A stretch of DNA of 64,000 bases from contig NC_092569.1 in the NCBI RefSeq assembly GCF_037975245.1, forward strand, positions 30,758,668-30,822,667, given 5' to 3'. Below, piece after piece: positions 45,451 to 56,537 of the stretch; within the stretch, counting starts at the first letter, position 1, and every line of letters begins with the position of its first letter. This DNA is from Apostichopus japonicus. Its lineage: Eukaryota > Echinodermata > Holothuroidea > Aspidochirotida > Stichopodidae. The position numbers and the translations under genes were made by a program. The notes beneath the pieces are model-generated. The model worked only from the letters and a program-made list of their open reading frames with translations, was not told where the DNA came from and made no database searches.

Positions 45451-45800
45451 GACATACAACACATTAATATTCCACTTAGCAAGGAACCATAGCGCCTGTT
45501 GGGCTCTTGTTTAACAATCGTTCCTTATGCTGCGTATTGTAATAGTCCACGCAAAAAGAAAAAAAAAAGTGATATTGATATTTCAATAGCTATTCCGGTT
45601 TTTACTATATTCAATATTAATATGTACTAAATCTCCGAATGATCCATTGCTACATAAATGATGACTAGTTCCGCTCATTACGGGACTGAATGTTTCCGAA
45701 CCAAATCATTTTCCTTTAACTTTATATAAACGAGAGAGCATTCTTGGATAACTTTCAATACCACTTGTGCTGGACAGCAACATGAAACGAATTGTAAAAA

Positions 45801-46047
45801 TGTATGTATGTATGTATATGTGATCTTTCCGCAAGCAGGAACTCGCGAAAGAAGCCATGGAGGCTTATAGACTCGCAAGCTGACCGAAGCCAATCTCTCG
45901 GCACACATCCATTTAACGTCCATGTCGGGAAGTTGTTATTGAACAACACGATTGCCAGACGACACACAGTGTTGTCGGCGGGAATCGAACCGGGGATCTC
46001 ATACTGGGAGACGCCGGCGTTAACCACTAGGCTGTTCACTCCGCCGT
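45801..46047 (-). mobile_element. tRNA-derived SINE
   Basis: On the minus strand the 5' part (46046-45976) is tRNA-like: a CGGCGG/CCGCCG end pairing, an A-box TAGTGGTTAACG and a perfect B-box GGTTCGATTCC (45991-45981). A unique body of about 150 bp (ACGTTAAATGGATG, TGCTTGCGGAAAGATC) and a tail of ACAT repeats at 45801-45820 follow. The A/B boxes would act as an internal RNA polymerase III promoter. The tail suggests mobilisation by a LINE ending in the same repeat. No clear target duplication was seen. Confidence 0.75.
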
Positions 46048-46169
46048 TATGTTATTTGAAGTTTCAAGTTTGAAGTAAAATGTTTGAAGTTTGAAGTAAA
46101 ATGTTATTTGAAGTTTCATGGTTTGCTCTTGAGTTTCGTGTTGTATCTGAGGAACTGACCTAATAGTTT

Positions 46170-46432
46170 GTGTGTTAGAATAAGTAGTCCCGCCGCTGCA
46201 ATTAATGAGCCTCAATGGTCATTCCTCAAGTAAAAATGGTCCAGAAGTATAACATGGATAAATAGCAGTGATTCTTACGGTCATATCAAAATTAATTATT
46301 TGTTTGTTAGAATAAGTAGTCCAGCCGCTGTAATTAATGAGCCTCAAATGGTCATTCCTCAAGTAAAAATGGTCCAGAAGTACAACATGGATAAATAGCA
46401 GTGATTCTTACGGTCATATCAAAATTAAGTTT
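46170..46432. repeat. Tandem duplication, period 132 bp
   Basis: GTTAGAATAAGTAGTCC begins at 46174 and again at 46306. The two copies, each ending ACGGTCATATCAAAATTAA, are about 95% identical. No coding content. Confidence 0.85.
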
Positions 46433-47999
46433 GTGCCTTTATTTCTCCTGAATGTTATCCGTTCGAAGAAAATTGTATTACTGTGTTACGTTAACACTGT
46501 CAATCGAATTATCGTCAAGTTACGCTGGCTCCTTTACTAAATCACAACATACCTTTCCGCCATTTAGGTATGTTGTTCTTGTAATTTGCAAACTTTACGG
46601 TAGTTGACATTATAGTGTAGTGTTTGTGGGAACGATTAACGCAAGAAAAACAACATCCAGAATTGTACACTGCGTCTCTTTTGCCTTCTGATTATGAAGT
46701 AAATAAAAGTTATATGTAACATCAAGAAGTTAAATCTAATATCAAACGATTAACCAAACCGGAACGAAGGAGAAATTTAACAGACGCGAAGTCAACGTAT
46801 TGACACTACTGTTTAACTCTTTGCTTAGGCCTAAACTCGACGACGTACAATAAATTTGCCTTAACAAGCGTAAGGTCAATATTATCCTTAGATACTGCAA
46901 ACTCTTCTATAGTCATCCGGTTCACGGGAAGTTGTTGACATGCTCACTTACAAAATGTCAAGAACTGTGTTCTAATTGTGACTTCAGGGACACGTTAGCG
47001 TAGACATCCATGGTAGTATTATAGTACGGATTTAGTATTAGCCTCAAACAAGCTATAGTCATAGGACGTACACACGTGCCTTCAGTAAATACATATGATT
47101 AGTGTGTATATTTCTATATCGAATACGTACGTTACCTTATATTCTACACGGGATAACAAGTTCATGGATAATGTTGTTGTTTTAAATACTGTCTACGCGT
47201 GCTGCACCAGGAGTTTTTGTATTGGAAAATTATGGAGGCCAGAAAACGACGGATATATTGGGACTGACTGCTATCCTGACTCAAGGTTAGTGCCCTTATA
47301 ACAGATTCGCATATAAAAAACCTCCGGATTACGGTCCATCTGTAACAACATGTAATTTAAATAATTTCCCTATGTGATATTAGTATCCAAACTGACCCTG
47401 GGTTTCTGCTCTCCCTCAATGAAATATTAGTAGTTAGGGATAGGCGGTCTTAGGTGGTCACAGCGACCTATCCTAATTGTTACTGTTGTGGTGATCAATG
47501 AATTTTTTTCAGATGCCCCCATTTCAGACAAATCCCGTACTCTTCATTATTCGTAACTTCAGGTAGAATTAAAAGACAGGTTACGTACAGTTTAGGCAAT
47601 ACTTTATAAAAATAGAGATGGCGATTAAGATTTCAGTACTTTGGTTTCCATGACGAAGCTAAGCTGTTTTCAGCAGGAGTTCATCACCTTACTTTAAGTT
47701 GAGTTAGAGTTATTCACAATTGTTCTGGATAATTGTACTATTAACCGCTTCAATAAATGCATCTTGGTCAGTATAGTATATGTAGCTGTTTCGTTAAATC
47801 TAGACGTCAAAAACCGTGTTCTACCAAATGAAGTTTAATCAGGGAGTTATAACCTGAAGCTACTACGTACTTCGTCCAGACACTTTTCGTGTTAGTATTA
47901 AAGTGAGAGCGAAGTCACATATTCAAATCAAATATATAATACATCACGACAACACCACATCACCACAATATATAATACATCACCACCCTGGTGGAAATT

Positions 48000-48540
48000 C
48001 CAGTTGAACTTTTGAACTAGGTTCAACTGGAATTTTCTATACGTAAATTGGCCCAAATTTGAATTAGGTTGAACTGGGTGAACTGGGATTCCCAACTGGT
48101 TCAACTATGTTTTACTGGTCCAACTGGTTCAACTATGTTTAACTGGGTTCAACTGGTCCAAGTTCAACTATGTTTTACCCTGTCCAACTGGCTCAACTAT
48201 GTTTACTGGGCCCAACTGGTTCAACTATTTTTACTGGGTCCAACTAGATCAACTATGTTTTACTGGGTCCAACTGGTTCAACTATGTTTTACTGGGTCCA
48301 ACTGGTTCAACTTTGCTTTACCGGGTCAAACTATGTTATACTGGGTCAACTATGTTTTACTGGGTCAACTATGTTTTACTGGGATTCAACTGGGTCAAAC
48401 TATGTTTTACTGGGTCTACTATGTTTTACTGGGTCAACTATGTTTTACTGGGATTCAACTGGGTCAACTATGTTTTGCTGGGTTAAACTGGGTGAACTAT
48501 TTTTTTACTTCTTATATTTTTAAATAGTTTGAACTGGGAT
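48000..48540 (+). repeat. Left arm minisatellite of the foldback element
   Basis: Units of about 19-30 bp built from ACTGGGTCCAACTGGTTCAA and CTATGTTTTACTGGG. The periodicity makes long ORFs rich in LCFTG/YWV in all three frames; these are not genes. Confidence 0.85.
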
Positions 48541-50589
48541 TCTCAACTGATGTTCTCTACACTTATATAACACCACACTATAAGAAGTTTTCATTTTTTA
48601 ACAGTAGATCTCTACTGTATGTTAGGGTGTTAGCCACTGAAAATAAATGTTTGTTCTTGATCAGAGAACTCTGGGTTTGGTGTGATGACCTAACACAGAG
48701 CAAGACACATATAAAAATAAAGAAGTCAACTGGATTGGATCAAAGAAATTATAATTATGAATAACAAACAATGTACAGCTGATCTGGGCCAAGTAAAAAA
48801 ATTAAATTAAATTAACTTACAGTCGTGAGGTGCGCACCCAAAATATAAAGAAATACACTTAATTAAAAAGTCTGTTCTGGTGAGTTGGCCTGCTGGTAAC
48901 ATCATGTATTTCACGACCTCAGACCTTCCACGACATCAGATATTCTACGACATCGGTATAGTTTAACCCAATAAATGGTATTATGAATGTCCGATCCCAG
49001 CAAAAAAGTATCCTTTAATTTATATGAAATAGTGTTCCAGGGTATCCTTTCAGTAAAATAATGTCAATATCCTTTGTAGTAAAATAATGTCCTTTATAAG
49101 TGATGGTGTCCTGGAATATATCCTTTATTGTAAAACAATATCCTTTATAGTTAATAGTATCCTTTATAATAAATAGTGTCTCAGGCTGGCAGTTGAATAT
49201 CACAACTTCCATAAAATAATAAGGTCTATGTACAGTAACTTGAACTATGTAAATTAAGGTTTAAAACAAACTATCCAGCCATTAAACTATCTTTCTCTTC
49301 TTTTAAAACTGCCTTGTTCAGATACGCATAGCCAATTGCCAAATCCCTATACCCTGTACCCTAACAAAACTCCTTTGTTCCTAAAATATATAGGCACAGA
49401 CCCCATTTCCTGTGAGGGTTAATTTCCAGGCAGAGCAAGATAGTTGCCTAGCAACCCAGAAGAGAGAAAGTTGTTAATCAACCTTTTTGCTGCCACAAGA
49501 CAACATACAAATGTATAGCCTCTGTACAGTGAGCACTGCACAGCGCAGTAATAAACAAGTAAAACTATGTTAAAAAACAAAACTTGATGTAAGAGCTGAC
49601 CATCTTACACTGTACAAATGAAGCCTCACTTGAAATTAGATTGATTGTTTAATCATATGTTCATAATGTTCAGTGTAGGGCATCCTCACATTTGTAGCAT
49701 ATAAGTGTATGCTGTACACTTCACTAGGCTAATGACTTTTGCAAAGTATGTTATTATGCCAATAGGACACTTCATGTTTGAAACAAGAATCAAGGCAATT
49801 GCGTACATTTTGAAAATTGCTATTGTATGTTTTCTAGTTGACAATAACTTTCCTTAAATCATGCGGCTAAATATAGGTGTTAACTTGAGTATAACTAGGT
49901 TAGGCCCCTATAAGCTAGGCAACTATAACGTTAGGTTATGTCTAAAGTTAGTAATTGTACCATGTGGTATACCTAGTAGGGAACCGGTTTGCTAGGCCTA
50001 GCCTATACTATAGTCCTAAGTCACTAGCCTATATAGGCCTATAAAGTTTCTGTTCAATTCAAATATTTATGATGAAGAGCACGTTTACAATCAATTATAA
50101 TGTTACAAGTATGTGTCAATAATATAAAGATACTGCAAGATCACAAAGGAGGGAACTTAGCCGCGGTAATAATTTAAAATTGTTGGCAAAATCGGTTACA
50201 AATGCGATTATCCGGCGAAGATTCTGTTGGCGTATGTGGTTTGCGGATTCGAAATTTATAAATTTTGCGCTAACACAAGGTACAAATGTCAAAGTTCAAA
50301 TTTGGTCGGATCATACTATTTTGCACTAGGAAGGTATTTTGCCTACCAATTGTTCAAATCGACGAACAAATTATAACAATTTTTTTTTTCAAATTTATTA
50401 TATAGTAAATATTTCATATTTTTAATCATTGCGGTACAAAAGTGTAATCGTTTAATCATAACTGTGATAAATATGACAAAGATTTATTTTACACCCCTCA
50501 TAAGTTGGCTAATTTAGCATTTTCAATATATTACTATACGGTTACTGCTTACGAACTTACACTATAATATTCTTGATAATTACGCCTAA

Positions 50590-51095
50590 AATAAAAGCAG
50601 TAAACATAGTCCAAACCCAGTTAGGCCAGTGTGAAACCTATAGTTCAACCCAAACAGGGCAAGTTCAACAGTAAACATATCTCAAACCCAGTTGGGCTTG
50701 TGCAAACCAGTGAAACCTAGTTAAACCCCAGCTGGGTCAGTTCACAAGCCAATAGTCCAAACCCAGTTGGGCCGGGCAAAACCAGTTGAAACCTAGTTCA
50801 ACCCAACAGGGCAAGTTCACCAGTCACCATAGTTCAAACCCAGTTGGGCTAGGGCAAAACCCAGTGAAACCTAATTGAAACCCAACTGGATCAGTTCAAA
50901 CATAGTTCAAACTCAGTTGGGCCTGAACAAACCCAGTTGAACATCGTGTAAACACAGTTGAACCTAACTCATGTACAGCATATCCCAGTTGGAACCCAGT
51001 AAGACCCACTTAAACACAGTTAAAAAACCGGTTAAACATAGTAGGCCCTAGTAGAACCTCGTTGATTTTTTAACTGGGTTGTACTGGAATTTCTA
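50590..51095 (-). repeat. Right arm minisatellite of the foldback element
   Basis: More diverged copies of the left-arm words in reverse complement (GTTCAAACCCAGTTGGGC, GAAACCTAGTTCAACCC). Divergence between arms suggests an old insertion. Confidence 0.75.
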
Positions 51096-51101
51096 CCAGG
51101 G

Positions 51102-51515
51102 CACAACACACGGAATGCTGATAATGCACATTACTTTCCTTATAAAACATCAATTGGGAGGCTCCGTCTTAGAAATCGTGCAATAAAGACATGGAATTGC
51201 ATAACAGAGAGTTTGAAAACCAAAGTATCCAGTAAAATATTCAAAAAGTATCTAACTAAAGACGTAATATCCAGTTATTAATAATTCATCCATTCATTGG
51301 CACGATAACAAATTATTATTGTAAATATTATCATCATATATTATTTATTCATTGTCGAATTATTCTATTTTGTATTGATATGTAAATACTTGTCTTCTTT
51401 TCTTTACACAGGGAGTCTTCTACTTTGTTAAGCTGTTGTATGCTTTTTGGAAGGCTTCCTTCACACTGTAAATTTACACGTGAAAAACAAATAAATCAAA
51501 TCAAATCAAATAATG
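51102..51515 (+). mobile_element. LINE 3' end: reverse-transcriptase C-terminus and (CAAAT)n tail
   Basis: The frame from 51103 reads HNTRNADNAHYFPYKTSIGR and continues LRNRAIKTWN and FKKYL to a stop at about 51283, a typical LINE polymerase C-terminus. A 3' UTR follows and ends in ATCAAATCAAATCAAATAA at about 51493-51513. The 5' part is replaced by the foldback element, which begins immediately to the left. Confidence 0.55.
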
Positions 51516-51649
51516 TAGTGTTTGTGAAACGAAGCACATTGTTCCAGCTCTCGGCCTCACATCTTGTCCCGTTAATGAGATTTAAGATATTGTTGTTTTA
51601 ATATTCACTTTATTTTGTAGAGTTTAGTTTAGTTAAGTTTAGATTAGTA

Positions 51650-53060
51650 GAAAAAAAGGATGAGGAGGGACGCCCAAGTCCCCATCAAGGACCCTATAGG
51701 AGAGGAAAAAACTGATGACACAAACACTCAGACCCGATTACAATGCTTAAAGTGCTTGTCTAAAGCATTCTTAAACCCATTGACACTACTTGCAAGTACA
51801 ACTTTCTCAGGCAAACCGTTCCACTCATTCACAACCCTATTAGAAAGTTATGCCGAATATTAATCCTACTTTGTGACTTTTGGAGTTTAAGACAATGACC
51901 TCTGGTACAACTACTATTAGCAAACATGAAAAAGTCGGTAAAGGATCAATTGTCAAAACCATACACAATCTTGAAAACCTGAATCGAGTCTCCACGTAAC
52001 CTCCTAAGCTCCAGTGTGGTGAGATTCAACAGTTGTAACCGCCTATAATAAGGAACACTCTTTAAGGAACTAATCATCCTAGTAGCCCTCCTCTGGACCT
52101 TTTCAATTACTTCCTTAACTTTAGCAAAATATGGGTTCCAAGCTTGCACAGCATACTCCAGATGAGACCTAACCAATTGCTTATAAAGCCTATCTACTAT
52201 GTCCTCTTTCAGAAAACTGAAGTTCCTGTTGATCATACCTAAAACCCTATTACCTCTTTTAGCAGCTTCAAGACAATGTTTAGAAGGTTGCAGAGATGAT
52301 TCAATGTAGATACCTAGGTCTCTTTTAACAAAGACCTCCTGTAACTCCACACCATTAAGATTGTAGATATACTTTTGGTTACTACTACCTATGTGCATTA
52401 CCTCGCATTTGTCAATATTAAAAGGCATTTGCCATCCCTGAGACCAGGAAAAAACCTTATCCAAATCCGTTTGAAACTTCTCAGAATCGCTTTTGGAAGA
52501 GACCTCAGAATACATGTTGGTGTCATCAGCAAACTTCTTAGCTGTGCAAAAAATATCTCCGTCAATGTCATTTATATAGGCAACAAACAACAAGGGACCC
52601 AAAACAGACCCTTGTGGAACCCTACTAGTAACATCCTGCCAAGAAGAAGCACAGCCTTTAATTACCACCCTCTGTTTCCTATTACCAAGCCAATTCTCGA
52701 TCCAAGACAGTAAATTGCCATTGACACCTATACTCTTCAACCTAAGTAGAAGACGCTGGTGGGGCACTTTATCAAAGCCTTCTGGATGTCCAGGAACACA
52801 ACATCTACAGACTTCTGCCTATTTACTGAGCTTGTTACATCTTCCATAACTCAAGGATATTAGTGAGACAAGACCTTTTTTTGACAAAAGTCGTGTTGAG
52901 ACTCTCTGAACAAAGACTGACTGCTAAAGTGACAGACCATAGACTTTTTAACAGTAGACTTACAAACAACACTAGTGAGACTAACGGGCCTATAATTACA
53001 GGGCTTAGACTTATCACCCTACTTGAGGGCGCAAACATCTGTGATATCATAGTTGGGTTA
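51650..53060 (-). mobile_element. CR1-like LINE fragment, decayed
   Basis: A 273-codon open stretch (52767-51946) contains VPQGSVLGPLLFVAYINDI and FADDTNMY (FADD in place of YADD), then the thumb region and AWNPYFAK, RRATRMI and LRRLRGDSIQVFKI. Upstream, in other frames, KPCNYRPVSLTSV and DVVFLDIQKA are visible up to about 53040. Downstream the C-terminus (FANSSCTRGH...) continues after a stop. Stops and frameshifts show it is dead. Confidence 0.75.
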
Positions 53061-53647
53061 AAAAAAATCAAGCTGTCCGCAATGGGTGTCCACAGTACAT
53101 CAATTGACTGGTTCCAATCTTATCTTTCTGGTAGACGGCAAGTTGTTAGCATAAATAGAGTCGAATCTGATCCTCTGACCATCACTTGCGGGGTGCCTCA
53201 AGGCAGTATATTGGGCCCCATTTTATTTCTTTGCTATGTAAATGATATGCCAAACTCCATCAATATGCCGATGACAGTGCTTTAATTTACTCTGACAAAG
53301 ATCCTAACAATATTAAAACAAAAATCTTTCATCTAACCTGGAGAGTGGCTATAAATGGCTCATTGAAAACAAATTGTCGTTACACATGGGAAGGCCGAGT
53401 TGATTTTGTTTGGGACGAAACGTAAACTTGGTCAGTATACTGACTTCTCAATTATTTGTGATGGTCAACTGATTAAGGCCAAACATTCTGTTGTTTACCT
53501 CGGTCTGGAATTAAACCAATACCTTGATGGCGAACAAATTGTTCTTGGCATTATTAGTAAAACAAATTCTCGACTCAAATTCCTCTACAGGCAAGCTAAT
53601 TATTTTAATCAAAATGTGAAAAAGACCATTTGTACAGCCCTTGTTCT

Positions 53648-53650
<3 letters not shown>
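53061..53650 (+). mobile_element. Second LINE reverse-transcriptase fragment, opposite strand
   Basis: SIDWFQSYLSGRRQVVSINR with GVPQGSILGPILFLCYVNDM precedes a small deletion; QYADDSALIYSD continues in another frame, and LILFGTKRK with VVYLGLELNQYLDG in a third. It is a different family from the adjacent minus-strand CR1-like copy, meets it head to head at about 53060, and ends in a (TA)n tract. Confidence 0.7.

Positions 53651-53732
<82 letters not shown>
53651..53732. repeat. (TA)n microsatellite
   Basis: About 80 bp of nearly pure TA directly after the LINE fragment, possibly seeded by it. Confidence 0.95.
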
Positions 53733-53734
<2 letters not shown>

Positions 53735-56377
53735 AATATGTTACTATATTTATTTATTTATTTTTATATGTATATATGTATGTATATGTATGTTTATAAT
53801 ATAATTAATTAAACATTTACTTTTGATTCTACATCTGCACGAGGTATATCAGTCTATCAGATGAAAGTTCACAGTTTCCTTCTCAGTTTATCATTGTTTT
53901 GATAGCAATGGACGAAATGTAACATCAATTAACTCACAATCGGCCTTTCAGCTAAGATGGTGTGTAACAAATGTGCCTTTTGTAAGATATTCTATATCAT
54001 ACAGTCTGATTTCGACCTACATAAGGTATTGATATGATGCCGACGTCTGCTTTCAGGGACAATGAGGGGAGACGGGGGAGGGGGGGGGGGCATGTTCCCC
54101 TACTGCTATAGGCAAGAACACCGTCATGATTAAATCACGAAAAAGTTATATTCCATGCATAAGCCCTTGCGGGTTTTTCCCACATTCGTGTTAGTTTCAT
54201 CCGTTACAAAGAAATTGCTTGATTGCTTGATTAATTGATTATCAGGATCTTTCAAAATTAACTCATACCAATAACGTGAATCTGTATTATATTTGTCTTT
54301 TGGCAAAGATTTTCTTAGATCCTATCAAACCTGCAGTTAACAGTAAAATACAACATGGAATTTTTCCTAAACTGCTACAAATCTTTTATTTTCCGAATGA
54401 ATATGAGTCACAGTTTGTAGAAGAAAAGATAAAACATAATGTGACCAGTTGCTTTTTCCTTGGCCATCTTTGTCTCTCACACAGTCGTGAAACTCACACA
54501 AACATTCTTTATATTCATGAAACCAATGTACCTTATAGGACGAAAGGTAAAACTAAATGTACAACAAGCAAGCAGTTGTTCTTCATTTTTGTTTATTTTA
54601 TTTGCATATGCAGAAATTGTTCAGAGGAGAGGAAAGCAAATGAAGAAAGAACAAACGCTGTTTTTAGTAATGACGCAAGATTGTTATAAAGTTTTAACCC
54701 ACAATCTGTAGAAAAGAACGCCATTTAAACAACACAGATTTAACAGATTCACAGGTTTAAGATTAAAGATTAAGAAGAACAAAAACAAGATACGTAGAGT
54801 TTCTTCAGGCTTAAGTACGTTAATCTAATACACCCGGCTATATAGCTGAAAATACGAAAACAGGTTGATAAGATATATGTGCTGCTGTAATGAAGGGGGT
54901 TTTCTAATAGGCCTTAGGAACCTTCTTTCCGCTCAACCTCGATCCCCTCTACCCTCTCCTCTCCCATCCCCTCCCCTCCAATAGTTACAAACAACAATTT
55001 ATCTCTTTCTCCACCTCTCTCTAACACTGATAGACTTGTGGTACATCTCTCTTCCACAAGGGTCTCGTGCAGTCTCTCTCGCCCCATCTATCCTCACCTC
55101 ATCCACCTCTCTTCGTGTTTCTTGGCTTTTATCCGCATCTTTCCACTTTTGTGCCTCTATATGTGTGTGTCCATCTCAACCTCTTCGCCTCTATGCGAAT
55201 CTCTCCACCTATCCCCATCTCTCCACCTATCCCCATCTCTCCACTCTCTACCATTGGCCGCTTCGCTGCGTCTCAGTGTGCATATTTTTGCCTCTCTCTA
55301 CCCCTCACCACACCTCAACTACCTCTCCCACACCTCTCCCCATCCCTTCCAAACTCTCTTCGCTTTCTCTGAGTGTAATGCAGTGCTAATATCTGTATCT
55401 CTAGGTTCAAATAACTTTTAAAACCTGCCTGCTTTTTGGTCTTTTAATGTTGCATTCTGGTATGCTTGGAGTTACGGGAAAGCTTCATTAAAAAAAGGGC
55501 AACTTTAAAAATATTCCCCTCACACGGAAAATGATACACAAAATACAATCAAGCTTAAAGAATATATACTTCTTCATTAACGGTCTTTTATGGCAAATTT
55601 GAAGATATTCCTGATTTACTTTAAGGAATAGCTACTCCGCATTCGTACCACTTGGGGGTAGTACCTTCCGGTCCAAGAAGACCCCATACCACCTCCGATG
55701 ATACCCAACTGCATATCATCTCCCCAGCTGCTGCGATAGTAGCCTGTGTGTTAAATAACAGTTACACCTGTGTATATTACTATGTAAATACGTGTTATGA
55801 ATATTCAATAATAAGAGTTCAACGATTTAACTGAACACCATAATGCGGTGCTGACAAAGGTGTCGACCATCTTAATGTTTGCCCACCATCTATACAACAC
55901 CCCATCATTCATCATCCCTCGCCCCCCCCCCCCTCCCTACTCGATTTTACATGTTACAATCCATATGCAGCTTGTGCGTATTAATTCATTGCACCAGATA
56001 GATCACCTTCGGTAGAAGTATTTCGCCAGTTTTATCCCCACACTCTCACCCACCTTCCCCCAACCCGACCCACCCAATCCACACACTAAACAACGAAATA
56101 CCACGCCAAAAGGAGCAGTCTTACCACACACACAAAACCCAAACACTATTCAATTGTCCAATTCGAGCCTTAATTGTCAATCTTGTAGTCACATGGAAGC
56201 TTTGTTACCACGTATAAGTCAAATAGCTTTGGACTTTAGCCTGCTTAAATTTTGGACATGAATGATAATTTTAATAATTGCGCCTGTAATAAAAGTTTGC
56301 GACAACAGCGCCCTCTACTAGTTACAAAGTCACGCCCTTTATGAAACGTAAATAGTGAATTCGCGCCTTGTCTACTT
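53733..56377. other. Spacer between LINE fragments and the gene 3 end; no gene seen
   Basis: Includes a pyrimidine-rich tract (54880-55380) with an 18-bp repeat (CCACCTATCCCCATCTCT, about 55205-55245) that is open in several frames through low complexity, and C-homopolymers near 55922. A GCGCCCTCTA word near 56310 is common at ends of small transposons. The ORF at 54276-54689 has no recognisable feature. Confidence 0.5.
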
Positions 56378-56537
56378 CTATGAATGGTGGTAGATAGAGC
56401 ATGAGGAAGAATAAAAGGAATCACTTGTCGCAGATGGTGAATGCCAAAAGTTACTGTCTAAACTAAAATCTCCGTCTCTCGGTGCACCCACAAGTTCACA
56501 ATAGTCTGCTCCATGGTCGTTTGTGTCGGCGATGTCA
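56378..56537 (-). CDS. Gene 3 exon 5: end of the unrecognised C-terminal module
   Basis: 160 nt from a TTTACAG acceptor to TAG (56380-56378). Encodes DIADTNDHGADYCELVGAPR and DGDFSLDSNFWHSP, ending CSIYHHS. The polypyrimidine tract and phase fit the 58359 donor. Two of the module's four cysteines are here. Confidence 0.6.

Larger units (their letters stand above)
47986..51101. mobile_element. Foldback-type transposon with long inverted arms made of tandem subrepeats
   Basis: The left terminus CCCTGGTGGAAATTCCAGT matches the reverse complement of the right terminus (CCCTGGTAGAAATTCCAGT). The left arm (about 48000-48540) is many copies of TTCAACTGGGT/TTCAACTATGTTTTACTGGG. The right arm (about 50590-51095) holds the inverse complement (CCCAGTTGAA, CATAGTTCAAAC). 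The centre (48560-50580) has no transposase; it includes a TATCCTTTATA repeat at 49005-49170. The structure resembles foldback/TU-type elements described in sea urchin and Drosophila. No unambiguous target duplication was found. Confidence 0.7.

Noticed and set aside
45976-46046. Functional tRNA gene
   Set aside because: A and B boxes are present, but the cloverleaf is imperfect and a SINE body with ACAT tail follows.
46545-46577. AACATACCT/AGGTATGTT inverted repeat as a regulatory hairpin
   Set aside because: Short, isolated and expected by chance in 64 kb; no associated gene.
47095-47301. 68-codon ORF with Cys-rich end (DGYIGTDCYPDS)
   Set aside because: Slightly protein-like, but no domain and no supported neighbouring exons.
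48069-48527. Long ORFs rich in LCFTG/YWV motifs
   Set aside because: Open in all frames because of the foldback-arm minisatellite; no start context or domain.
53400-53812. ORFs ending in YIYIYI runs
   Set aside because: The run is the (TA)n microsatellite; the upstream part is the decayed LINE fragment already described.
54276-54689. 137-codon plus-strand ORF
   Set aside because: No recognisable domain, AT-rich codon use like the spacer, and no splice partner seen.
55036-55421. Three overlapping ORFs over 100 codons
   Set aside because: Pyrimidine-rich low-complexity DNA with an 18-bp repeat; Ser/Pro/Leu-rich in every frame.
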